Source of the DNA: Bacillota bacterium
GTDB lineage: Bacteria > Bacillota > Clostridia > Oscillospirales > Acutalibacteraceae
DNA: 64,000 nt
NCBI GenBank assembly: GCA_023410445.1
Contig: JAEYPT010000003.1
Coordinates: 62,001 to 126,000, forward strand
Reading direction: 5' to 3'
Notes under the pieces: generated by a model
Seen by the model: the letters and a program-made list of their open reading frames with translations, nothing else
What the model was told of the DNA's origin: nothing
Databases searched by the model: none
Shown: one piece after another, positions 54,099 through 62,802 of the stretch
Layout of the letters: every line of letters starts with the position of its first letter
How positions within the stretch are numbered: the stretch's first letter is position 1
Made by a program: the position numbers and the translations under genes

Positions 54099-54755
54099 TT
54101 ATTGCCGCCTGAACGCGGATTTCGGAGCCCCGCAAATGGGACAAACCCAATTGGCGGGAAGTTCCTCGAACGGAACGTAAGGGTCGCTGTAAACATAGCC
54201 GCAGACCGTGCAGATCCAGCTTTCCGCTCCATTTTCCGGCACGGGATGCTCTTCTTCAAGAAAGGTCGGCGCATTTTTCGGCGCGCGCCCCTTGATGACA
54301 CGGTGGTAATACTCATAGGTCATCGGTTTGCCGCTCAGTCGCTCGCTGCCGGCTGTAATCTCCGCGACAAAAACAGTATGGGTCGGGGTCTCCACGCTGC
54401 CAACCACCTTGCAGAGAAACCAACAGCAGGCGTTCTCCTTGATAACGGGAACACCCTCCGCAAGGACACGGTACCGGATATTCTTCAGCTTGTCCGAATC
54501 CCTGCCGGAATTGAACCCGAGAGCGCCGATTACGGCACCGGAGGTATCCTCCGACAGAACCGACACACTGAAAATTCCATTTTTATGAATGCACTCATAA
54601 CTGTAGTTGTTGCGGTTTACGCTGACCGCTACCATATTGGGCGTATTCGCAACCTGAACGACCGTATTGACAATGCAGCCGGAAACCTTTTGGCCATCCG
54701 TCACGCCGATTGCATACATGCCGTAGGAAAGGCTTGTAAGGATCGCTTCATTCAT
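54099..54755 (-). CDS. Flavin reductase-rubredoxin fusion (high-molecular-weight rubredoxin)
   Basis: 218 residues: an FMN-binding flavin reductase-like domain (1-150) and a rubredoxin domain at the C-terminus with CTVCGYVY and CPICGAPK as iron ligands. Hrb-type proteins in acetogens and clostridia pass electrons from NADH to flavodiiron proteins or peroxide-reducing rubrerythrins, helping remove oxygen and peroxide. No such partner gene is beside it. The ATG at 54755 is preferred over a GTG three codons earlier because GGGGAGGTG is then properly spaced. Confidence 0.92.
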   Translation of the reverse strand: MNEAILTSLSYGMYAIGVTDGQKVSGCIVNTVVQVANTPNMVAVSVNRNNYSYECIHKNGIFSVSVLSEDTSGAVIGALGFNSGRDSDKLKNIRYRVLAEGVPVIKENACCWFLCKVVGSVETPTHTVFVAEITAGSERLSGKPMTYEYYHRVIKGRAPKNAPTFLEEEHPVPENGAESWICTVCGYVYSDPYVPFEELPANWVCPICGAPKSAFRRQ

Positions 54756-54778
54756 GGCTGACACCTCCCCAATCGATT

Positions 54779-54807
54779 ATTATATAGCCAGGGCTCCGGA
54801 AAATCAA
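54779..54807 (-). promoter_or_regulatory. Promoter of the flavin reductase-rubredoxin gene
   Basis: TTGATT (54802-54807), 17 bases, TATAAT (54779-54784) on the minus strand. Confidence 0.7.
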
Positions 54808-54820
54808 GGCTAAAATAGAG

Positions 54821-56095
54821 TTACTCCTTGATTTTTCCCTTAATCGTCTCCCAATATTTTCGGAATGCCTGTTCGGTTTTATTTTCTCCGAACCGATAGT
54901 ACACCGCGTTTTTCAGCATATCGGGCAGATACTGCTGCTCCGTCCAATGGTTGGGATAATCGTGCGGATACCGGTAAAACTGCCCCTTTTTCTGGTTGTC
55001 CTCCCCGTCAAAGTGCTTGTTCTGAAGCTGACGCGGAATCGGCCCGGCCTTGCCCGCCTGCACGTCCGCAATCGCCGCGTTGACGGCGCAGTAAGCGGAA
55101 TTGGATTTGGGTGCGTTGCACACCAGAATTACCGCATCCGCAAGTGGAATGCGCGCTTCCGGCAGCCCGACCTGCAGAGCAGCGTCCACAGACGCTTTGA
55201 CAATGGGAATAATCATTGGATACGCCAGACCCACGTCTTCACACGCGCACACCATGAGCCTGCGACAAACGGATGGAAGGTCGCCCGCTTCCAGCAAACG
55301 GGCCAGATAATGCACGGCGGCGTCCGGGTCGGAACCGCGCATGGACTTTTGAAACGCGGAAAGGATATCGTAATGCTCATCTCCCGCGCGGTCGTATTTC
55401 ATACCGCTCCGCTGGGTCAGCTCCTGAGCGGACTCAAGGGATACGCGGCAGATGCCGTTTAGCTCTTCACCGGAAAGCACGCACAGCTCGACGGCATTCA
55501 TCGCCTTGCGCACATCGCCGCCGCAGGCGGAAGCAATCCAGTCCGCCACGCCCTCCTCCGGCTCAATTTTCCGGTGCTGTTCCTGTTCCATAAGGGAAAA
55601 TGCCCGAAGCACAGCCTCGCGTACGTCTTCTTTTTCCACAGCTTTAAATTCAAACACGGTAGAACGGCTCAGAATGGCGCCGTAAACGTAAAAGTACGGA
55701 TTTTCGGTTGTGGATGCAATCAGCGTAATGGAACCGTTCTCAATAAACTCCAGCAGGGTCTGCTGCTGCTTCTTGTTAAAATACTGGATCTCATCAAGGT
55801 ACAGCAGAATGCCGTTCGGCGCCGCCAGAGTATCCAGCTGGCCGACCACGTCGCGGATATCCGACGTGGATGCGGTTGTTCCGTTCAGGCGGCAAAGGCT
55901 TCGGCTGGTGCTTTTGGCAATCAGGGTGGCCAGCGTGGTTTTTCCAACGCCGGCCGGCCCATAAAATACCATATTGGGAATTTGGCCGGACTCGATAATC
56001 CGCCTCAGCGGCTTTCCGGGATCCAGCAGATGATGCTGCCCGACAATCTCGTCCAGCGACCGGGGACGCAGCCGATCAGCGAGCGGAGCAGCCAT
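54821..56095 (-). CDS. rarA: Replication-associated recombination protein RarA (MgsA)
   Basis: 424 residues, AAA+ ATPase of the clamp-loader-related family acting at stalled forks. Walker A GPAGVGKTTLA near residue 48, Walker B LYLDEIQYF, sensor ASTTENPYF, and the C-terminal tetramer region (HYLARLLEAGD, PKSNSAYCAVNAA). It follows glyA by 20 bases and is probably in the same transcript. Confidence 0.95.
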   Translation of the reverse strand: MAAPLADRLRPRSLDEIVGQHHLLDPGKPLRRIIESGQIPNMVFYGPAGVGKTTLATLIAKSTSRSLCRLNGTTASTSDIRDVVGQLDTLAAPNGILLYLDEIQYFNKKQQQTLLEFIENGSITLIASTTENPYFYVYGAILSRSTVFEFKAVEKEDVREAVLRAFSLMEQEQHRKIEPEEGVADWIASACGGDVRKAMNAVELCVLSGEELNGICRVSLESAQELTQRSGMKYDRAGDEHYDILSAFQKSMRGSDPDAAVHYLARLLEAGDLPSVCRRLMVCACEDVGLAYPMIIPIVKASVDAALQVGLPEARIPLADAVILVCNAPKSNSAYCAVNAAIADVQAGKAGPIPRQLQNKHFDGEDNQKKGQFYRYPHDYPNHWTEQQYLPDMLKNAVYYRFGENKTEQAFRKYWETIKGKIKE

Positions 56096-56115
56096 TCGAC
56101 CGATCCTCCTCCGGA

Positions 56116-57369
56116 TTATTCATAAAGCGGATGACGGGAGCAAATGTCTTTCACGATCCCGCGGATTTTATCCTCGTTGGGTTCAAAATCATGAACCGCA
56201 AGACTGATGCACTCCGCAATAAGGTCCATGTCCTTTGTGTCAAGGCCGCGCGTCGTGACAGCGGGTGTGCCCAGCCGCAGACCGCTTGTGATGAACGGGC
56301 TGCGCTGCTCGTTCGGGACCGTATTTTTGTTCGCCGTGATGTTGACGGAATCCAGACGCTGTTCCAGTTCTTTTCCGGTAAGTTCCAAGCCGCTCAGGTC
56401 CACCATCATCAGGTGATTATCCGTTCCGCCGGAAACCAGCTTCACGTTGCGGCTCATCAGCCCTTCCGCAAGTGCTTTTGCATTCTTGACGATGCGGTGG
56501 GAATATTCCTTGAACTCCGGCTTCAGGGCCTCGCCGAAGCAAACCGCCTTGCCTGCGATGATGTGCATCAGCGGGCCGCCCTGAATGCCCGGGAAGATGG
56601 CTTTGTCAATTGCCTTGGCGTATTCCTCTTTGCAGAGAATCAGGCCGCCGCGCGGGCCGCGGAGCGTTTTATGGGTGGTCGTGGTGACAATCTGCGCCCA
56701 TTCGACCGGATTGGGATGATCCCCGCCCGCGACCAGACCGGCAATATGCGCCATATCCACCATCAGCAGTGCACCGCACGCATCGGCGATTTCGCGGAAA
56801 CGCTTGAAGTCGATCGTGCGCGGATACGCGCTTGCGCCCGCGACAATCAACTTCGGTTTCACCTGCATCGCCGTTTCGTAAACCGCGTCGTAATCGATAC
56901 GGCCGGTCTCCGCGCTAACGCCGTAAGGAACAAAATGGAAGTATTTCCCAGAAAGGTTTACCGGAGAGCCGTGGGTCAAATGGCCGCCTTCCGCAAGGTT
57001 CATTCCCATGACCGTATCACCCGGCTGGAGAAGCGCAAAATAAACCGCCGTATTCGCCTGCGCCCCGGAATGCGCCTGCACGTTCGCATGTTCCGCACCG
57101 AACAGCTTACAGGCGCGCGTACGCGCAATTTCCTCCACAATATCTACATACTGACATCCGCCATAGTACCGTTTCCCCGGATAGCCTTCCGCATACTTGT
57201 TGGTCAGCACGCTCCCCATTGCAGCCATGACTGCGGGAGAAACCAGGTTTTCGGACGCGATCAGTTCCAGATTCCGCTGCTGCCGCCCCAATTCCTGTTT
57301 CATTGCAGCGCCTACTTCCGCATCCGCGCCGGAAACAAACCCTATGGTGTCCATGATGTCGCTGTACAT
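56116..57369 (-). CDS. glyA: Serine hydroxymethyltransferase
   Basis: About 417 residues. Converts serine and THF to glycine and methylene-THF. Seen: [19 protein letters not shown] near residue 35, [27 protein letters not shown], and the PLP lysine in [14 protein letters not shown]. The start is ambiguous: ATG at 57369 (GAGG upstream) or 57354; further upstream codons do not fit the family. Confidence 0.96.
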   Translation of the reverse strand: MYSDIMDTIGFVSGADAEVGAAMKQELGRQQRNLELIASENLVSPAVMAAMGSVLTNKYAEGYPGKRYYGGCQYVDIVEEIARTRACKLFGAEHANVQAHSGAQANTAVYFALLQPGDTVMGMNLAEGGHLTHGSPVNLSGKYFHFVPYGVSAETGRIDYDAVYETAMQVKPKLIVAGASAYPRTIDFKRFREIADACGALLMVDMAHIAGLVAGGDHPNPVEWAQIVTTTTHKTLRGPRGGLILCKEEYAKAIDKAIFPGIQGGPLMHIIAGKAVCFGEALKPEFKEYSHRIVKNAKALAEGLMSRNVKLVSGGTDNHLMMVDLSGLELTGKELEQRLDSVNITANKNTVPNEQRSPFITSGLRLGTPAVTTRGLDTKDMDLIAECISLAVHDFEPNEDKIRGIVKDICSRHPLYE

Positions 57370-57406
57370 CTGCCTCAATCCCTTTCCCGAAACTAATTTG
57401 CCATAT

Positions 57407-57435
57407 ATTATACCCTTTCTTCCGTCAAAACGCAA
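57407..57435 (-). promoter_or_regulatory. Promoter of glyA-rarA
   Basis: TTGCGT (57430-57435), 17 bases, TATAAT (57407-57412) on the minus strand. Confidence 0.65.
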
Positions 57436-57542
57436 CGGATACCGAGCAATTCAAAGGGCACCGCTGACGGTTCCCAAACCGAAACTTGCATGTGGACAAA
57501 ATTTATAATAGAATGAAGTCAGAAACGAAGGGGGAGAAAATC

Positions 57543-58196
57543 ATGACAAAGAAACAACGTGCGGCACTCGCCGTACAGGCACTGAAGGAAGAATACCCGG
57601 ATGCGATCTGTTCCCTGACCTATTCCGACCCTCTGCAGTTGCTGATCGCGACCCGCCTTTCCGCGCAGTGCACCGACGCGCGTGTCAATCTGGTGACCCC
57701 CCGTCTTTTTGAACGATTCCCGGATCTGGACGCCTTCTGCGGCGGAACTGTAGAAGAAATTGAAGAAATCATCCATTCCTGCGGTCTTTATAAAACAAAG
57801 GCTCGCGATATTCTGGCAATGTGCCAAATGCTGAAATCGGATTTTGGCGGTACGGTTCCGGATACCATCGAAGTGCTGACGAAGCTACCGGGGGTTGGGA
57901 GAAAAACCGCCAATCTGGTCGTTGGGGACATTTACGGAAAACCGGCGGTAGTAACGGATACCCACTGCATTCGCATCTGCGGCAGGCTTGGCCTAAGCAG
58001 CGGGAAAGACCCATTTCAGGTTGAAAAGCAGTTGCGCGGCATTCTCCCGCCCAGTGAATCGAACGATTTCTGCCACCGTCTTGTGCTGCACGGGCGTGCC
58101 GTATGCACCGCACGGAATCCACGCTGCGAAATCTGCCGTATGCGGGATTTTTGCCTTGAAGCAAAAAACGCTCCGGCGAAAAAGCCGAAAGCGTAA
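57543..58196 (+). CDS. nth: Endonuclease III
   Basis: 217 residues. DNA glycosylase/AP lyase for oxidised pyrimidines. Helix-hairpin-helix LPGVGRKTANLVVG with the catalytic lysine, the catalytic Asp in VVTDTHCIRIC, and the C-terminal [4Fe-4S] loop C-x6-C-x2-C-x5-C (CTARNPRCEICRMRDFC). GGGGGAG precedes the ATG at 57543. It is divergent from glyA and convergent with motB. Confidence 0.97.
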   Translation: MTKKQRAALAVQALKEEYPDAICSLTYSDPLQLLIATRLSAQCTDARVNLVTPRLFERFPDLDAFCGGTVEEIEEIIHSCGLYKTKARDILAMCQMLKSDFGGTVPDTIEVLTKLPGVGRKTANLVVGDIYGKPAVVTDTHCIRICGRLGLSSGKDPFQVEKQLRGILPPSESNDFCHRLVLHGRAVCTARNPRCEICRMRDFCLEAKNAPAKKPKA

Positions 58197-58213
58197 CCTG
58201 TCTGCCACGTATG

Positions 58214-58248
58214 AAAAGAGTCCCTCCGTAAAAAGGGGGACTCTTTTT
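58214..58248. terminator. Bidirectional terminator between nth and motB
   Basis: AAAAGAGTCCC pairs with GGGACTCTTTT; a T-run on the right serves nth and the A-run on the left gives T on the minus strand for motB. Confidence 0.8.
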
Positions 58249-58277
58249 GTGTCTGGAAATATTGAAATACATTCGGA

Positions 58278-59228
58278 CTATTTGGAAGCCGTACTACTGT
58301 TCGCCTGCGAAGAAGAAGCTCCCGCCTCCGAGGAAGCAGTGCCGGAGGAAACTGTTGTGCCGGAAGAAGCACTTCCGGATGATGCGCTTCCTGAAGATGC
58401 AGACGACGAAAGGATCGGCTTTTCGGTATTCTTTGAGCCTTTGGAGCTCGTTGAAACCGGCGCTTTATAAATTGTGATTTCAACACGGCGATTTTTCGCC
58501 TGTCCCTCCGGCGTATCGTTCGACGCGACCGGCATAAAATGCGAATAGCCCTGAATGGAAAGCTTATCCTGCTTCAGTCCGTAACCGATCATACTGTTCA
58601 GGACCGTAACTGCGCGGTCTGTGGACAGCTTCCAGGAAATCTGATCACTCTGGGTGGAGTTAACGACGACATCCGCGGTATGTCCGCTGATGGTAATATG
58701 ATCCACATAATCATAGACGCTTGCGATGGCGCCCTCGATTTCCTTCATGATCGGCTCACTGCTCGAAAGCATATCTGGGCTGTTCGGCTCAAACATCACA
58801 ACATCCTTCAGGTGAATCTGGATATAATCGTTGGTATTTTCCAGCCCAATCTGATCCTCCAGATGATTCTGCTTGATGTAATTCTGAAGGGTGTTGAAGA
58901 CCGCGTCAAGCGCCTTATCCGCGGCGACTTTTCCCGCACCGTTAATGGTTCCGGCACCCGCGCCGGACGACGCGGCGGCGGAAGAGGACGGCTTTACGGA
59001 AAGAGCATTTCCGTTTCCGGCCCCCGCCCCCGAACCCGTTCCCTGAGAGGTTCCGTTATTCAGAGCGGAATGGAAGTTCTTCGCAATTTCCTGAAGCTTC
59101 TTTTCATTAATGGTACTCATGGAATAAAGGATGATAAACAGTGCAAGCAAAAGGGTAATCATATCCGAATAAGTCAGCAGCCAGCGTTCTCCATTTTCCT
59201 TTTTCGGGGTTTCCGGTGCTTTTTTCAT
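58278..59228 (-). CDS. motB: MotB-like flagellar motor / OmpA-type protein
   Basis: 316 residues. One membrane helix near the N-terminus (WLLTYSDMITLLLALFIILY) holds the proton-accepting Asp of MotB. A Gly/Ser/Ala-rich plug region (70-105) is followed by an OmpA-like peptidoglycan-binding domain (about 130-265; ITISGHTAD, LSTDRAVTVLN, NRRVEITI). The last 45 residues are an SSG/SSA low-complexity tail. With MotA it forms the stator. Separated from motA by 16 bases. Confidence 0.92.
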   Translation of the reverse strand: MKKAPETPKKENGERWLLTYSDMITLLLALFIILYSMSTINEKKLQEIAKNFHSALNNGTSQGTGSGAGAGNGNALSVKPSSSAAASSGAGAGTINGAGKVAADKALDAVFNTLQNYIKQNHLEDQIGLENTNDYIQIHLKDVVMFEPNSPDMLSSSEPIMKEIEGAIASVYDYVDHITISGHTADVVVNSTQSDQISWKLSTDRAVTVLNSMIGYGLKQDKLSIQGYSHFMPVASNDTPEGQAKNRRVEITIYKAPVSTSSKGSKNTEKPILSSSASSGSASSGSASSGTTVSSGTASSEAGASSSQANSSTASK

Positions 59229-59244
59229 GATTCAACCGCTCCCG

Positions 59245-60048
59245 TCAGTTTTCGATTCCCGCTTTGTACTTCTTTTCGCCCTTCGGGAACGCGTGATAAT
59301 ACAGGGAAAGTTTGTTGACGATATTTCTGGAGGACTCGCCGCTCGCAAGCATGCACATCCCGTCGATAATCATTTCACGGAACAGAATCTGGCGGCTCAG
59401 GCAGCCCTTCATGTGATTTGCAAACGGCAAATAGACGATATTTGCCAGAACAACGCCGTACAGCGTCGCAACAAACGCAACACCGATGGAAGCGGTAAGT
59501 TCCTCTGCGTTTGACATGTTGGACAGAACCTGAACCAGACCCATAACCGTACCGATAACACCCATGGTCGGCGAAAATCCGGCTGCTCCCTCAAATACCG
59601 AAATCTGTTCCTCAACTTTCTGCTTGTAGGACTGGATATCCGCCGAAAGCGTATCCCGCATGACATCCATATCCTTCATATCCGTCGCAAGGATCATGGC
59701 TTCCTTCATCATCAGGAAATTATCAGTCTGAAGGTCGGCGTCGTTCAGCTGCGTCTGGAGCTGCAGAAGACCCTGCGACCGGCAGAGATCTGCCAACGCT
59801 GAAACCTTTTGAATCAGCTTGTCTGGGTCAGGGTCATTTTTCTTGGAAAAGCTGGCCAATAGTCCCTTAAACGCAGACGCAATGCCGTCAAAGCCGAAGG
59901 AAATTACAACTGCTCCGATTGTGCCGCCAACCACGGTAACGAACGGGCTGAGTATAAAAAGGGAAGCAATATGTCCTTTTTCAATGGTGAATCCTGTCAG
60001 CAGGGAACCGAATCCAATGATAAGCCCTGCAATGGTTGAAATGCTCAT
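59245..60048 (-). CDS. motA: MotA-like flagellar stator protein
   Basis: 267 residues with four membrane helices, the last two around GFSPTMGVIGTVMGLVQVL and VAFVATLYGVVLANIVYLPFA, the region carrying the MotA/ExbB signature prolines. It conducts ions with MotB to drive the motor. No flagellar or chemotaxis gene is next to the pair in the window, and no sigma-D promoter was recognised upstream. Confidence 0.93.
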   Translation of the reverse strand: MSISTIAGLIIGFGSLLTGFTIEKGHIASLFILSPFVTVVGGTIGAVVISFGFDGIASAFKGLLASFSKKNDPDPDKLIQKVSALADLCRSQGLLQLQTQLNDADLQTDNFLMMKEAMILATDMKDMDVMRDTLSADIQSYKQKVEEQISVFEGAAGFSPTMGVIGTVMGLVQVLSNMSNAEELTASIGVAFVATLYGVVLANIVYLPFANHMKGCLSRQILFREMIIDGMCMLASGESSRNIVNKLSLYYHAFPKGEKKYKAGIEN

Positions 60049-60186
60049 CCTCTCATCGACCTTCCAATTCTGTATGGTGTGTTATAACGCTCAAAGGGGG
60101 GGGCGAACGCGTTTCTGCAATTTCCCAAAAAATTCGATCTTTTTCGAGGAAAAAAGCGCGCACCTTCCCCTTTACGGAAAGGTATG

Positions 60187-60531
60187 TTAGAAATTCCCGC
60201 CGTTCCAGCCCCAATATTGTGATTCCTCATACTGGATATAGATACGCGCCGGTTCGACTCCCAGCTCAAGACTGATTGCATCCGTCAAAGCCGATGTCAG
60301 TTTATCGTAAGCCGTTTGCGGCGCTTTCCCGAAAAGGCCGACCTTAACAAAAGCAATGGGCTTCTGATCGTCGCCGGCAAAATACATTCGGCAGCCGCCC
60401 TGAAGTGAAACCATAAGCCACCGTTCGGTTTTTCCGGGCACCAGCTCAATGGATTTTCCGAATTTCTGCTTCAGGTTCGTTTCCTTTTCCCGAGTGATTT
60501 CTTGATTTGTACTTAACTGGATACAAGGCAT
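60187..60531 (-). CDS. MIF-like tautomerase family protein
   Basis: 114 residues, the normal length for macrophage migration inhibitory factor and D-dopachrome tautomerase. MPCIQLSTNQ supplies the catalytic Pro2, and the C-terminus YWGWNGGNF matches the MIF signature end. MIF proteins tautomerise phenylpyruvate or D-dopachrome; the physiological role in bacteria is unclear. Single gene with its own promoter. Confidence 0.88.
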   Translation of the reverse strand: MPCIQLSTNQEITREKETNLKQKFGKSIELVPGKTERWLMVSLQGGCRMYFAGDDQKPIAFVKVGLFGKAPQTAYDKLTSALTDAISLELGVEPARIYIQYEESQYWGWNGGNF

Positions 60532-60570
60532 TCGAATCCCTCCGACCGATTATTTACAAATATTACATTT

Positions 60571-60599
60571 ATTTTATCACCGGAGCTCTCAAAATACAA
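60571..60599 (-). promoter_or_regulatory. Promoter of the MIF-like gene
   Basis: TTGTAT (60594-60599), 17 bases, TAAAAT (60571-60576) on the minus strand. Confidence 0.6.
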
Positions 60600-60681
60600 T
60601 TGAATTTTTATATTCCGCTCTTCTTTTAAAAATGTTTTGCAAATCTGTGACCGGTATTTTCCATGTTTTTTTCCTCTTGGG

Positions 60682-60709
60682 TTGTATCAGAGAAGCATTG
60701 TGCTATAAT
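60682..60709 (+). promoter_or_regulatory. Promoter of yqeY
   Basis: TTGTAT (60682-60687), 16 bases, TATAAT (60704-60709) with an extended -10 TG. Confidence 0.7.
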
Positions 60710-60743
60710 AGCAAAGGAAAAACGTGAAAAGGAGACACCGCTT

Positions 60744-61190
60744 ATGTCTAAGATTGATGAAATCCGCGCGGAAATGGTTGCCGCAATGAAAAACGGAGAT
60801 AAAGCCAGAAAGGGCGTTCTTTCCCTGCTCCTCTCGGCACTGAAGGCTAAATGGGTCGACAAGCACGCCGACCTGACAGAGGAAGAGGAAAACACCGTGA
60901 TTCAGAAAGAAATCCGGCAGACGCGCGAAACCATGGAAGCCGCACCGAAGGACCGGACGGACATTATTGAGGAATGCCGGTACGCTCTTTCCGTGCTGGA
61001 GCCATTTGCGCCAAGCATGATGAGTGAAGAGGAAATAAAGAGCATTCTTGACGGCGTTCTAGCAAAACTCGGTATTTCCGAACCGACAGCTAAGGACCGC
61101 GGCCGCATTATGAAGGCGTTCATGCCGGAGGTCAAAGGCCGAGCCGACGGCAGCACGGTCAGCCGCATTGTAACCGAGCGCTGCAAATAA
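60744..61190 (+). CDS. yqeY: GatB/YqeY domain protein
   Basis: 148 residues. YqeY proteins share the tRNA-binding tail domain of GatB; their role is not firmly known. Seen: EIRAEMVAAMKNGDKARKGVL, QKEIRQTRETMEAA, PSMMSEEEI, and the C-terminal MPEVKGRADGSTVSRIV. AAAAGGAGACACC precedes the ATG at 60744. Confidence 0.93.
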   Translation: MSKIDEIRAEMVAAMKNGDKARKGVLSLLLSALKAKWVDKHADLTEEEENTVIQKEIRQTRETMEAAPKDRTDIIEECRYALSVLEPFAPSMMSEEEIKSILDGVLAKLGISEPTAKDRGRIMKAFMPEVKGRADGSTVSRIVTERCK

Positions 61191-61212
61191 GTCCCGACTC
61201 ACGAACTCGCTT

Positions 61213-61265
61213 CCCCCTTTCCGCGCGGTGATTTTACCGGCGGGAAAGGGGGATTTTTCTTTTTC
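61213..61265 (+). terminator. Terminator after yqeY
   Basis: A long stem CCCCCTTTCC..CGGT with ACCGG..GGAAAGGGGG (61213-61252) followed by ATTTTTCTTTTT. Confidence 0.9.
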
Positions 61266-61291
61266 ACGGGAATTGATGGTTGAAATCCCCT

Positions 61292-61320
61292 GTATCCAAG
61301 AAAATTCAAACTCATATTAT
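61292..61320 (+). promoter_or_regulatory. Possible sigma-E-like promoter of cwlJ-gerQ
   Basis: GTATCCAA (61292-61299), 13 bases, CATATTAT (61313-61320), loosely matching the mother-cell sigma-E pattern. This would suit spore coat-associated genes, but the match is weak. Confidence 0.3.
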
Positions 61321-61354
61321 GATACTATTCCGCAATAAAGAAATGAGGATTTCT

Positions 61355-61801
61355 ATGCCGTACTCAAACAGAGAGCTTCTGGCGCGGCTGATCAAATGCG
61401 AAGCGGGCGGCGAGGGCGATGATGGCATGTACGCGGTCGCTTCGATTATCGTCAACCGCAAGAATGTGCCTTACGGAGAATTTTTCAAGGTAAGCAACGG
61501 CGGTGATATCCGGGCGATCATGCTGCAGCCGAATCAGTTTACCTGCATCAAAACTTCGGTCGGAGGCTCCTACAACGCGCAGAACGTCTACAATACCGAT
61601 CCGGATGAAATTCACTACCACATTGCCGATTGGGCCCTCGCCAACAACACGGCAAATTCGATTGCAAACTCACTCTTTTATTACAATCCGTACAATCCCA
61701 AATGCGCGCCGTATTTTCCACCCGGGGGAGCAGGCGTCATCTTCAACCGGATCAATCAGCACTGTTTTTACACCCCTACGCAGAAATATGCGCAAACCTG
61801 A
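61355..61801 (+). CDS. CwlJ/SleB-type spore cortex hydrolase
   Basis: 148 residues consisting only of the hydrolase-2 domain: ELLARLIKCEAGGEGDDGMYAVASIIVNRK holds the catalytic Glu, and the C-terminal half has the aromatic FYYNPYNPKCAPYFP stretch. It lacks a signal peptide and a peptidoglycan-binding domain, which favours CwlJ over SleB. CwlJ degrades the cortex on germination. The next gene is GerQ-like, the CwlJ partner in B. subtilis. GAGG six bases before the ATG at 61355 sets the start. Confidence 0.88.
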   Translation: MPYSNRELLARLIKCEAGGEGDDGMYAVASIIVNRKNVPYGEFFKVSNGGDIRAIMLQPNQFTCIKTSVGGSYNAQNVYNTDPDEIHYHIADWALANNTANSIANSLFYYNPYNPKCAPYFPPGGAGVIFNRINQHCFYTPTQKYAQT

Positions 61802-61816
61802 AATGAGGTGAGTCAA

Positions 61817-62362
61817 ATGAATTCCAATATTCCGGATTACAGCGCCGTTTACAACGGCCCGAATCTGGATTACTGCACCCCCTGTCAGCAAATGCAGCTC
61901 GGTCCGCAGACGCAGGCCGCTCCCGCGGCCCCGACGTATACTCAGACGACCCTGCCGATGCCCCTGATGACTCCGCAGGGAAGCAGTATGATGCCGGCGG
62001 GAAACACCCAGCCTTCGCAGCGTCCTGCCGGTACGCAGCAATCCACAGGGACAGCCGGCCAGCAGATTACCCATCAGACACTGCCCTCTACGATGGTCAC
62101 CGGTATGTTCGCGCCGATTACGGATACAACTCAGGTCGCGCCGATGACCGCAGACAGTATGGAATACTTGAACGGTCTGATGCGTTCGCAGATCGGCCGA
62201 AGAGTGAAAGTGGACTTTCTGATCGGAACCAATACGTTTACCGATCGGACCGGCACTTTGGTGGGAGTCGGTGCGAATTACATTCTTCTTCGGGAAGCCA
62301 ATTCAGACGATATTCTTGCATGTGATTTCTTCAACATCAAATTCGTCACATTCTATTATTAA
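61817..62362 (+). CDS. gerQ: GerQ-like spore coat protein
   Basis: 181 residues. A Pro/Gln/Thr-rich N-terminal part (about 1-105; several PAP, TQPS and QQ runs) precedes a compact C-terminal domain (MRSQIGRRVKVDF... YILLREANSDDILACDFFNIKFVTFYY-type end) resembling GerQ, which B. subtilis needs to place CwlJ in the coat. It follows the CwlJ-like gene by 15 bases. ATG at 61817 with GAGGTG upstream is preferred over a GTG three codons earlier. The family call rests on the C-terminus and on context. Confidence 0.75.
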   Translation: MNSNIPDYSAVYNGPNLDYCTPCQQMQLGPQTQAAPAAPTYTQTTLPMPLMTPQGSSMMPAGNTQPSQRPAGTQQSTGTAGQQITHQTLPSTMVTGMFAPITDTTQVAPMTADSMEYLNGLMRSQIGRRVKVDFLIGTNTFTDRTGTLVGVGANYILLREANSDDILACDFFNIKFVTFYY

Positions 62363-62402
62363 TTAAATTTTTTTAAAGCATTTATTTGAAAAATAAAGTA
62401 GA

Positions 62403-62423
62403 AAAAGACAGCGTCTGTTTTTG
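62403..62423 (+). terminator. Weak terminator after gerQ
   Basis: AAAAAGAC/GTCT-TTTT hairpin with a one-base bulge followed by T. Short and weak. Confidence 0.35.
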
Positions 62424-62456
62424 CTTCTCGGGCCCCACATTTTTGAAAAATGGGTA

Positions 62457-62485
62457 TTGACAAATTTTTCGCCGCAGTTTATAAT
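62457..62485 (+). promoter_or_regulatory. Promoter of the T-box leader
   Basis: TTGACA (62457-62462), 17 bases, TATAAT (62480-62485): full consensus. Transcription would begin near 62492. Confidence 0.85.
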
Positions 62486-62491
62486 TACCGC

Positions 62492-62772
62492 AATTGAATA
62501 AAGCGTGAAAGGCAATGAAGGGGAAAATTACGCAGTGCCGGCAGCTCAGAGAAGGAATGGTTGGTGAAAATTCCTGTGTCGCACCCGGAGTAGCCGCCCC
62601 CGAGCCGTGAGGCCAACGTCGAAAGCCAGTAGTCTTCACCGGAATTCCCCGTTACAGGAAAATGATATCGGTTTTATACCCGTATCAGAGAGCGCGCCAT
62701 GCGGCGCGAATTTAGGTGGTACCGCGAAGCTTACAGCCTTCGTCCTATTGTTTTAGGACGAAGGCTTTTTTT
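62492..62772 (+). promoter_or_regulatory. T-box riboswitch with terminator
   Basis: A roughly 280-nt leader. Stem I apical part is seen as GGAAT..ATTCC around GGTTGGTGAAA (62554-62574). The T-box sequence AATTTAGGTGGTACCGCG (62709-62726) is canonical for pairing with an uncharged tRNA end. It is followed by a strong terminator hairpin (62735-62766) and seven T; the T-box bulge would pair with part of the antiterminator. The specifier region lies near 62586-62600 (GGAGTAGCCGCC), but I cannot assign the codon with confidence. Confidence 0.93.
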
Positions 62773-62802
62773 ATACAAAAATTTGAAACTGGAGGCAGAA
62801 AA

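Noticed and set aside
56131..57396. 421-codon plus-strand frame over glyA
   Set aside because: Antisense shadow of glyA, whose catalytic motifs are complete.
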